A stretch of 64,000 nt of DNA, taken from assembly GCF_036588685.1 (NCBI RefSeq), contig NC_086374.1:22684886-22748885 (forward strand), read 5' to 3'. Every line of letters begins with the position of its first letter. Position 1 is the stretch's first letter. The notes beneath the pieces were generated by a model. It was given only the letters and a program-made list of their open reading frames with translations. It ran no database searches and was not told the DNA's origin. Below are positions 13,374-25,400 of the stretch, in pieces. Origin of the DNA: Mytilus trossulus (lineage: Eukaryota; Mollusca; Bivalvia; Mytilida; Mytilidae). The translations under genes were made by a program, and so were the position numbers.

Positions 13374-13440
13374 ATCATGAAAGAATGGACATCATTAACT
13401 TACCTTTTCTTTATATGTGGATTGATATCATCAATTAACG
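13374..13440 (+). CDS. Exon 1: signal peptide exon
   Basis: The exon follows a T-rich tract and acceptor ending at 13373, so at least one 5' untranslated exon probably lies upstream. The ATG is at 13377. The 21 codons begin MKEWTSLTYLFFICG and end in small residues (SSIN then G across the junction), a typical signal peptide. The donor is GTAATA at 13441 and the exon ends in phase 1. Confidence 0.8.
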
Positions 13441-16400
13441 GTAATACACACTTTTATTATTCAATAAGCACAGAGAATATACATCTGTATAACCATAATT
13501 TTCATTAAAAGTACCGTTTGTATATTTTTTTCATTTATAAATAGTTAAACAAATAGCAACTATTTGCAAAATTACATCAGTTCATTAAAAAAACCACATA
13601 TTATGCAATTCTATTTTCATCTTCTTTTTTTTAGTGTTTTGTTAATTTTTGTTAATTTTTTTTTATTATTATTATTATCTAATGATTGAAATAAAAGTCC
13701 TGTGATTCAACATCCATACTAGATTAAGTATTTCTAATAATTTTTCAATAATATCAACAGGACAACAGTTCCCAGTTTTTGGTCAAGGCCAACAGATACA
13801 AGGTCAAGGAAATCCAGCACAATTTCAGCAATTTCTACAAACAAGACAGGCAGCTCCTGGGGTTGGTGGAGGAACAGCAGCTGGCGGAACAGCTACTGGA
13901 CTTACAAATTCCGTAAGGACAGTAACTGTTCCAATATTACCAGCTCCTCCTGGAACTGACCTGACACAAGGAACGACCTTCACTCAGTTCCAGAGAGGAG
14001 CTACACAGACTGCCAGTTCCGATGGACCTATTCCTCGATTTACCCAGGGTAGTGCTTTTCTTGGAAGACCCTTTACCCAATTTGGTCCTAACATGAGGCC
14101 TTTTGCACAAGGACAGCAAATGGACGCTGCCTCAATGGCTGCTGCTCAACAGAGACAAGCACAAATGCAACAGAATGCACAACAATTCCAGGCGAGACAA
14201 CAAGCTGGCATGGCAGCACAGCAAGCTGGCATGGCAGCATCAAGAACACAATTTCCTGGTCAAGGTTTAGGTGAGAACGGTCAAATGCTTGTACTGACAA
14301 ATCGGGCTGTAAATAATATAAGGGCTGGAAGAAATAATATTGGGAGAACGAATAATTTAAACGGTGTAAGGGCAACTAGACCCGCCTCTTCCCTGCTTAG
14401 TGTTTTTGCTTTGCAACCAGGGGTATTAAACGGAGCTGGAGTTCAAGGTAGATCGGTTCAAAGGAATGGTCAACAGGGTCAAAGCGCTGGTGTCCAGCAA
14501 CCAACGAGGACTGTTGTTCAAAGAACAAATGGTGCTGGTCGAGGAACCAGTATTGCTGTTCAAAGAACCAATGGTATGCCTCGTGGAACAAATGGGGTAA
14601 ATCGACGTCAAGCAGTCACAGTTAGGAGAACAAGACTTGGGCAAAATTCACAAGGTAGGTCATATAAATATTTACAAATAAAAAAATATTTTGATAGTAA
14701 ATATTATGGTTAATCGAGTTTTCTAAATATTTTCCAATGAATAAATTACGTAAATTAATATGCACACGAAGAGTTAAATTTTGAAAATCGAAAAATGTAG
14801 TGTTGAAAGGAGGGTCAAGCTATAAAGGGGACAGTTGTCCAATTCTTTTCTCCAATCTTATTTTACTTCTTACACTCCTTTAGGTGTTTAATGTTTTCGT
14901 TAATAACTTCGCACAGTATTTTTTCTGTCACTATAATATTTCTACAAACAAGTCATTAAAAAAAACCATTTGATTTTAAAATTTATTTTTGGTACATATT
15001 TTAGAGTTTCTGGCAGTGAACTAGACACATTATCCCGTTATCATGTTCATTTGATATTGTTAATAAAAATATGCTACTTTTTGCAATGTATACTTTCCTA
15101 TTTCAGGCAAACTCGTTTCGTCCGTTGGTAAAGCTGATGCTTTGCGAAATCTTTCTTTCCCGTTTAGCTATGTGAATAGGTGCTGTCGTTGCTTACTTCC
15201 TTTCCCAATACCATGCTTTGCTCCTCTTGTTGGAAATATAATTAATTCATTCTGAGTTGTTTGAACCTTTGCAGTCCTATCTTTGCTACTAAAAAATATG
15301 TTTTCAAATTTATGTTGTACGATCCAACTAAACTGATGAATGTATCACCATTATATGAGTCAAAACTAATCTACGAAAAAATAATGCCAGACATAAACCA
15401 ACGACAATCACTGAACCACCAGATTTTGTTATAGAACATGCACATGTAACATGTAGCGGGTTAATAGATATAAAAAAAATGTGGTATGAGTGCCAATGAG
15501 ACAACTCTCCATCCAAGTAACAATTTATAAAAGTAAACCAATATAGGTCAAGGTACGGCCTTCAAAACGGAGCTTAATCCTTTTAAAACTAACATCCTAG
15601 CCCAATATCTTATTTGTGTGGGTAATACAACAAATGAGCCAGGTACCAGGTTAAAAGGGGAAAACATTAGTTCTTTTAAAATTCAGTTTATCATAATTGA
15701 AGGTTAGATTTTTGATTCCATATATCGACTGCCAAATTTTAATTACTTTCTAATAATTGTACATGTAGCCCCGTCATGGTTTCTGTTCTATTCACTTTCT
15801 TGTTATCCAAAATGTAACATGGACCATTTACTCAGATAATCAACCACCACATACATTTTTGAACCCCCCTTTTTTTTAACGATCAATGCATTTAAATGGG
15901 GACATATGGTTGGACACCCACTTGTTATCCAGGGTTGGGAATCCGCTTTTAAACATGACTGGATCCGACACTGATATACTACAAACTTAATTTACTTCTC
16001 GCTACAATATTACATTTAAAAGACGGAAGATTAGTTTGGGGACTTCATTCGTGGGCACTGAACTCGTATTCTGTAAATGAGATCATATTTCATGTAGTCA
16101 TTAATATGATATTATTTTCCGTTTGCACTTCAGTTGGGAAAATCTTTTATTATTGAATCAGTTTAGTTGGATAATACAATCTGACTTCAAATTGTGTGTT
16201 TATTAATAGTGTGTATGCTTATATCTATATCTTCATATATGTTATTGGGTGATATATTTTAACATGATTTTACTTTTAACTATGTAATATTATGATTGAT
16301 TTATTCATATTTCTGGGAAATTTTCTAAAGACTACTCCCACGGTTTACGGTACTATACCGCTGCCAGTTAACTTTTTCTCTCGTACAATACATTTGGTGC

Positions 16401-19400
16401 CCTATTACACTACCTACAGACAAGTAGCAAACACTTCTCTTAAGCCTGCCGATTATATATTTTGTCTTTTCAGATATACATGCACGGTTTTTTGTTTTTG
16501 AAATGGGGGATTTGGTAAAAAAAAAAAAATATTTGACCAATTATAATAAATAAATATTGTTAGGAGGAAAGCATATCATTAAAGACTTTTAATTGCGATT
16601 ATGTTTTTGTTGTTCTAGAGTAACCAAACGAATTTCGTAAAAATCCCAGTTTTCATATTCTGATTTGTTGAAATAACGTGAATTTCCGGCTGATTTTAAA
16701 GTTTACCGTTTTGTTCGTTTTAGTTCATTTAAATTATTCTTACAGAATTGCGCGAAAAAACAAACTTCTTTTATATTTTATGTCTTTATCTTAAAATTGT
16801 TCCCAATCCAAGAAATCTTTCAACATGACAGGATAAAAAAAATACCCCATACCTCTTGATGGGGGACAGACAGCGTGTCGAGTCCTTTGGAGCAGGTTTT
16901 TGTTTTATATATTATAGACAGAATGTACATTATTGTCGAAATACGAATTTGATGCAGCGAAATTGATTCCGTTTTAATTTTTAATAGAGAATAATTATTT
17001 GAATTATAAGTTCTATTTTGTTTCTTAGTGTGAAAAATAAAGATTTTTATGGATTCTTGTTGTTTCTTTTTTTCTTTTCTCTTCTTATTCATTTCTTAAT
17101 TACGAGTTATTTAACATTTGATAATAATTGCCTATAAAGAAACTTTACACAAAAGAACAATTCGAATTATTCAATAAAGTTTGTTTATATTAAAAAAAAA
17201 AATGCATATCTATAAAAGATTTATTTGCGCAGCTATGCAAAGAAGGATGGCACAGCAGCAATTTATGGCGCAACAACAAAACGGAAATGCCTTTATGACA
17301 GGTATATGCGTTATACATGTTTTAGAACTGCTTTTAATTTGCATGTATACCCGGTTAAGGTCTCATTCAAAAACAGATTTTTAATGTCAATTTAGAATAC
17401 GCTAAATTTTTGAAACAAGATAACTTGCATGCTTTTAATTACGAAACTATTTTCTGAATAGAAAATATTTTAACAATTACGACTTCCATTGATCTCTCGT
17501 TCATATGTGTATGTTTCTGAAGGAAATTATACACGAAAACAAAGCATTGAGAACTGCTATGAGAATTTAAATTAACGTAATATATTTTAAGGTTTAGCTC
17601 AAAGACAGCAGGCCGCAGTACAGAATCAACAAGGACAACAAGGTATGTCTTTAATTTGGTAATGAAAGTAACATGGTTTTTTAAGAATGAAACGTTTTTC
17701 TTAAGGTTTGTTTAATTTGCTTCAATGCATAATACCATTTTCATTGCATCATTTCACATCTTCAGAACATTAAACCTATCAAGAACACGTTTGAGATCAA
17801 GAACCCTAAAAGCAAAGGCTATCACTAAAACAAAATATGACTAAATCAGAAGGGTCAACAACGTGTATGGTAAACTTTACTATAGGATGATGCAGTGTTT
17901 ACCTAACAATAGTATTTGTATTGGCATATTGCAAATGTGTAAGACGAAATGAATTATTTTTAAGCCCTCCTTCGAATAAGTACAGCAGGAAATCTTCCCT
18001 CGTTTGCACTTATAGACCCACAATCAGGTAGACAACTCTCTGGTATATTCCCAAGTGGAAGCTCACCTATGCAAGGTAAAAGTAGTAAGCTGTATACCTC
18101 ATTGTTCCCAGGTTGAAGTTCACCTATTCAATGCAACTAGTAAGATGTTTAGAGCATTGTTCCTATGTAGAATTGACACATTCCTGATAGATTTATACTG
18201 CAATAGTCCCACGTGTAAATTCACCCTTGGTAATGTTAATAATCAGATATATACCGTAACATTCCCTAGTAGAAGTTCATCTCTGCAAATTAAATGGTCA
18301 TATAGTGTACAACATTTTCTAATGACTAACCTAGTTGTTATTTTGTCGGTTCATTGACAAATGCAATACATTGGAATATGATGGTTTGTATACTAAACGG
18401 AGGGTTGCCTTAAATGATGTGATAAAACAATGGAAATTTCTTTTGATCAACAGTAAAACAACTTTCATATTTGTTATGGCTATTGCTGACGTCTGGTGAT
18501 TTTAACGTTCAAAGCAGACAACTCAAGTGCTTCTCTTTTTAGAATGTAACTTTTTTGTGTATAGTAAAGGAATTAATTGCAATACAAGTTTTTAATGTAA
18601 ATGCATCCGATTCAGACTAATAATACAAAACTCTGATAGATTACAATCTACTTTTTTAAAGCTCAATATTGAATTATAAAAATGTTATGTTTGAAGTGTT
18701 TACGGTGGTTTAAACATGTCTTTGTTTTGTGCATGATATATTGCTTAAACAGATTGCTAAAATCTGGTGAAAATATTATGTCATTCAGAACTTGTACTGA
18801 TTGCGATAAAAGGAAAAATAAGCCAATGCTTTTACAAAACATTTTAGGCATTCAATTCAAATCTTATGATCAGGGCCTTCAAGAAAAGAAGATGGAGATA
18901 TATAAAATGCAATGTATATAACATAACTTAATTAAAAAAGAATAAAATCACGTAAATACAATGACTCAAGATTAATAAAAGACTATTTACCCTACAATCG
19001 GATAACTATAAATCGGTGTGCAGTTTTCAGTTTTATACACAGTTTTGTTTAACAGGTTTCAACGTATTTTGTTTACGTAATTTGTTTTTTTACAGTCAGT
19101 CCAATGAACAATAGCTTGCATTTTCCCTATCATTTATTATTTTTTAGGAGCAGGAACTCTTTGGAGACCAGATGTAAGAATGCCAGGTATGATGACTCCA
19201 CCAGGAGGCGCTTTTCCTCCACGAAGATTTCCAGGAATGTTTCCACCTGGATTTGTTAACCGAAATATTGCAAGACAAAATGGTAAGACAACGATAAGTA
19301 TATCATATCACTACATAAATTCAATATATACTCCAGCAATATTTGGCTGAATATTTAAGATCTGAAACGATATTCTATTGACGAATTGAAAAAGGATGCA

Positions 19401-22400
19401 ACACTATATACTGTATATGTGTTTAATTACAAGTAGTATAGCTAACAGTAAGTTAAATGCTTTTTAAAGGAAAGCACTTAATATGTTGGTCCATTTGTAC
19501 AATATTCTTCTTTCGACATGCAGTAGTCGTTTACAAACAAACATAGCTGGTGTATATCTTCATCTGTCTAATATAAGTCATGATTTAGACAGGATCCTAA
19601 ACATGTTTTTTTTAAAATTATTTTTCAATATCATTATAAATACTCAAATATGTATGTTAACGTTAAGATAGTACTGCAGCAAATCACAGTATCATTGTAT
19701 ATTTATGTTGATTTCAGGAGCAGCCACTGGTATAACAGGTGCATCAAACGCGTTAAATGCTCCAAGAGCACAGCAGACACAAAACAGACTTACTCCTCCT
19801 ATTATGAATCCAAGAGGTCAGTTTATATTTCATTGATGAATTTATTTATTTATAGGATTTTTGTTTATTTCTTTTCTACAGCAATCATATTTTCTAACAA
19901 ATGACGGCGTTATTTGATAGAAGACGCCAGCCCTGGAAAGCCTAAAATAAGATGTTTGATGAAATAACCCATTTACAATACACAGGTGATAACAAAGGCC
20001 TTGCCCATAAAATAACTGCCTCCAAATTGAGAACGTTGTAACATGTAAATTTGAAGTTTAAGATTTTGACATTCGTCATAACTTCATCTCGATACACACA
20101 AAAAACACATATAGGCTTTTAAATTGGTTTGGAAGACATATTACCTTGGAAGTTCCAACCGGAGTTAACCTAAGGTAAGCCGGAACAAATTTTTAGAAAA
20201 CATTGAATGTGAAAGTCTCAAGAACCGTACGATCATGGATCATTGTCAAACGGGATTTGACATTTTTCAAAGTAGCGGCTTCATTTTCCTCAGTCTGTAA
20301 GGCAGCAACCATTTGATTTTCTGTGGGTGGGGGGCTATGGATTTTTTCTGGACAAACAATTTTTTTTCTCAGGTAAAAAAAAATGGAAACAAACTTTTTT
20401 TCAAAAAAAATCCATAGCCCCCCCCCCCTTCCCCCCCCCCCCCGAAAATCTAATGGTTGCTGCCTAAGTATATAATGTACTATCAAAGCAGGCAAATGAT
20501 TATTTCCTTAATTTTTAGCACACAAATAGACAAACCATATTTTGAATCAGTATTAACTAAGCTTTAATTTCTTTGGAACCATAAATATCATTCTTAAACT
20601 GAAGTTAATATACATCTACTAAACTATGTGCATTTGAGGTGGAAAAATCATCAATTGTACTCTAGGCAATCTGTTTTCAATTTTTTTTATTTTTCCTTTA
20701 AGTTTAATACGCTTAACAGTTTTGAATTATATATGACCAACGTTTTTAAAGACAGTGGATTTTCAATAGTTTAATTCTGTAATCTATATACATGTACATG
20801 GTTTGTGTTTTATCAATTTTTGTTCTATCTCTTTCTTTGAAGATCCACGTCTTGGATTGATGCCAGTTCAAGGTATATTATATTGTGTTACTTCATTTCA
20901 ATAATACGTATTTGTAGACTTGCATGTTACTTATATGTATTCATTAATTTCACTGTTTTATTTTCCTAATATCAAAAGAAGAGATGTAATGTAATCGTCA
21001 TTAAACTATTTTAACTTTCACCGTAAGGATTTCAACAATGAGCACAACCTATACTGTATATTATCAAACTTGCACCGGCAGGACGAAATGTAAAACATTT
21101 TAAGGATGAATTAACAAACACTGAATGTGAACATTAAATTTTAACGTTTTTATTTTCAAACTAAAACAATTTACGAGGTAAAACCTATGTTTATGAGCGC
21201 TTAATTCTCCCCAATCTGAAACAGTGTTGCGTTTCTGTTTCGTTGCCAATAGCAAGCTTATTTAGAGATACTGTTGTCTACTTGAGAAATTTGATTCAGG
21301 AATGAAGATAACTAATGTGAATTTTCATTTAAAAGATCAAATTTATTAGAATATAACTCATATAAATATCAATATTTTTGCTTGATTTTTAAAAGGTTTT
21401 AAATTGGCATTTTAAGGGGAGGTAACTCTGAAATATTGCATTTTCTGAAGGAATCTATATGAAATGTTTTTGTATTTTAGCCGGGAAAAAACGTAGGGTG
21501 ACCCTATCTTTTATATTCTCAAAGCATTTTCAAAAAGCTATCTTCTCGTATTGAATTTTACAATTCTATAATTTAGTTTAGATTCTTACCACATAATGCT
21601 ATTTTTTACTGTATGAATGAATACATATTAATCCATGTGTCATTTTGTCACATCCTGAAGCTTCACTTTTATTATATTTTTGAATAATCAGGAATACTAC
21701 GTTTGGCACCTCAATAGAGTTAATCAAATCTGTGTTTCATATACATCTTTTAACATTCAATTGTTTTCATTCAGAGAAAACAGTTATACACAAAATGGTA
21801 TTTTAAATTCCCAATTTCTTCTTTCAAAAGTAAAATACAGTAAAACGTATAAAAAAGGAAAAATGATCACAACATTTGTGGTATCTGAAAGGAATACTAG
21901 GAAATGGTTTGCTTCCTTTTATCACTGTGAGTAAGATAAATGCAATCCTTTAAACACATCTATATAAAAAAAGAAGATGTGGTATGATTGCCAGAGAAAC
22001 AACTATTCACAAGAGACCAAAAGGACACAGACATTAACAACTATAGGTCACCGTACGGCCTTCATGATTGTATGTTTCTACAACATACACTAATTACACG
22101 CCAAGACGTAGTATGTTACTACTGAAAATACTACTAATAAAAGCTTTTAAATAATGTATACTCAATCAAGCTGATGAAATATGTGTAATTTCTTAATATT
22201 TATGATTTCAACGGAGTTGAACTTTATGTACATGTATTTATATATATCGAAAATTCAATGAGAGATATTTAAAATGCAAATGTTAATGAAAAAAATGAAA
22301 TACATCAAGGATTTGTATAGTTAGATCTAACTATACAAATCCTTGAATACATGTATGTTATAACTGCTGATAAATCGGTTCATTAAATTGGTTTGAAGAT

Positions 22401-25400
22401 GTCACAAACATGGTTAAATTTTCATTTTAAAAAATCTACAAATTCTTTATAGCTCTATCACTTTATCTTCTCGCAATAATCATCAGTAAAACTAGGTGTG
22501 TTGTTAGTACTTTTTCTATATTCTTGCAATAAAATATATATTTAAAATTATCAAATCTTGTGTTTATTCCTTTTGTTAATATAGCAAACTTACAGATGTT
22601 TGGTAGTAGACAAAGACCTTTCCCAACACCGAATGTCGGTAAGTTACCAGGTTTAAAATACCAAACTTTAATTTGAAATGCTTGATATTTATGCTTAATT
22701 CTTGTAGAAATCGTTTGAAACGATAAAAATTATAAAAAAAATATACGAGAAATTCAGATTGAATTTTGATTAAATCGCTGCAGTTTTTTTAATGAACTAT
22801 TTTAAAACATAATTAATTGAAAACAAATTTAATTATTGATAACTGTAGAAATGAAGATGATTTTAGGGAAACTTAAGTTAATGAGAAATGAACTAAAGAC
22901 ATGTAATTGAAGTTTATAGTAGTGATTTATTTTTGCAGCTGCCACCCAAACAGCAATGAACAGACAAAACAGGATGAACACAAATGCAATGACTGCTGCT
23001 GCAACAAATAGAATAAACCCTAACTTTCCACCAGTAAACTCACAATTCACAGGTGCAGTTGGTAGTAGAACTATGCCTGTCAATGTTGGAACACCTCAAG
23101 GCATGGCAAGGAGACCTATGACTCCCAATTTCGGAGCTTTCCCAGGCGGTGGTGGAAGAGCTATGCCTTCCAGTGTTGGGGCATTCCCGGGAAGTGGTGG
23201 TGGAGCTTTACCTTCTAACGTTGGAGCCTTTCCAGGAGGGTCAACTAACACTGACATGAGTGCAAATCAGATTGTACCTTCAAATGTAGACATGTTTCCT
23301 GGAATAGGTTCCAGCAGTTCTTCTACAGATGGGTCCATTGTAACGAATGAACTTCCTGGCGAAATTAGTGCCTTCCCAGGTAATACCCACACTTGTTATC
23401 AATATAATGACGCGACCTTATGAAAATGAAATAAACGAATTGTATTTATTTTCATTGATTCTATACAAAATATCAATATGAAGAAAATATAAACAACAGC
23501 AAATTTGTGAAGTTGTTCAAACAAGATATTAGGTATGTCTCCATCTCCTCACACTGTAGATACATTTTGTCCTGTCATAATCTAATGGAAAAAAAAGAAA
23601 GTCAAATCGTAGTAAGAAAAACAGTCGACACACACATTTCCTTTATTTCAAGTCAATCATAAATTAAAAAAAAATACCGCTGGCTTTTTCTGAATGTTCA
23701 CTACAATGTTTTGAGTACCATTACATAATTTGCGTTATATAACATTTAATAAGTTTAAGCCGATTTAGTTTAAATTATTAAGGTGAATACTTTGATTTCA
23801 TTTAAGGTGCCGAAAGTTCGTCAGGATCCTCAGCAAGTGCGACAACGGAATTTATTGGAGATATACCGGCTTTTCCAGGTATCTTTAGAGAAGATCCAAT
23901 ATGTGTTTAAAAAAACATTATAATTTAATTTCATTGATTTATCAAAAATTTGAAGAATTGGTTCCATTTAATGAAAATGTATTTCATCATCTATACCATA
24001 ATAATAATTCAAACGGTAAAAACTTTCTTTATTTTCTTATAAAATAGTCACGACATGAACTGCATAAAATATGAAAAACAAAAACATGCCGAAAATTTGA
24101 GTAATAATATACCTTTAATGTAATAAATCGCCTAAGCAAACATACTAATGTTTTGATATTTTGAAAATTTCAGGAGCTGAATCAATTGGAGCCTCGATTA
24201 TGACATCTGACCTCCCCGTCTTTCCAGGTAGGAATGGTGTAAATTCTAACACAGTTACTATAATCGTTGAAAGCCCTATCACATCTGATTTTATGCCCCC
24301 ACCTGTCGTACCACATCTTTCTTTGAGTACTTCAGAGAACAACACTTTACTTTCATCAAATGATCTAACTTCTTCGATGACGGATGTCTCGCCTTCGTCA
24401 AAATTCAGTGCATCTTCTGATATAAGTATAACTGAAAAAGCCTTTTTGGAGAATTCACGTTCATCCTTGCTAGGAAATGTTGATTCAACTACCTCTTTCC
24501 AATCTTCCAGTGTAGATACTTTTCCAAGGGTTGATCTAAAAAAATCCGGTCCGTTGTTTCAAGCGACTGGTTTACGTGAACCGTTTGAAACAGGAACGTC
24601 CTCTCTATCTGTAGAGGCAATTGATAATTCAATGAATGATGTTTCTCTATCATTTTCTGATGGTGATATCTCGTCTTCTACAAGAATAGAGAAGGCACCA
24701 ATAGTGTCCAATAAATCTAGCATGATGAGAGAAACTTCAAATTCTAATTCTTTGTTAAAAGACGTCCCAACGAATTCGTTTGTTGATGATGTTTCAACCT
24801 TTCGGAATGAGGAAATTGCAGTCCCATCCTTCAAAACTCAAGATGCAACCATTCGTAATGAGGAAAATGCAGCGCCATCCTTCAACACTCAAGATGCAAC
24901 CTTTCAAAATGAGGAAATTGCAGTGCCATCCTTCAACACTCAAGATGCAACAATTCGAAATGAGGAAATTGCAGTACCATCCTTCAACACTCAAGATGCA
25001 ACCATTCAAAATGAGGAAATTGCAGTGCCATCCTTCAACACTCAAGATGCAAAAATTCGAAATGAGGAAATTGCAGTGCCATCCTTCAACACTCAAAATG
25101 CAACAATTCGAAATGAGGAAATTGCAGTGCCATCCTTCAACACTCAAGATGCAACAATTCGAAATGAGGAAATTGCAGTGCCATCCTTCAACACTCAAGA
25201 TGCAACAATTCGAAATGAGGAAATTGCAGTACCATCCTTCAACACTCAAGATGCAACCATTCAAAATGAGGAAAATGCAGTGCCATCCTTCAACACTCAA
25301 GATGCAACCTTTCGGAATAAGGAAATTGCAATGCCATCCTTCAACACTCAAGATGCAACCATTCGAAATGAGCAAATTGCAGTGCCATCCTTCAACATTC

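Noticed and set aside
14088..14644. Minus-strand frames of 64-95 aa
   Set aside because: Antisense shadows of exon 2.
18055..18357. 100-aa plus-strand frame
   Set aside because: It is a different frame of the decayed exon 5 copies; exon 5 itself uses the FPS-coding frame with proper splice sites.
21481..21500. Possible 12-nt micro-exon after GTATTTTAG
   Set aside because: The implied donor and codons fit phase but have no FPG or Gln-rich character, and chance matches at this length are frequent.
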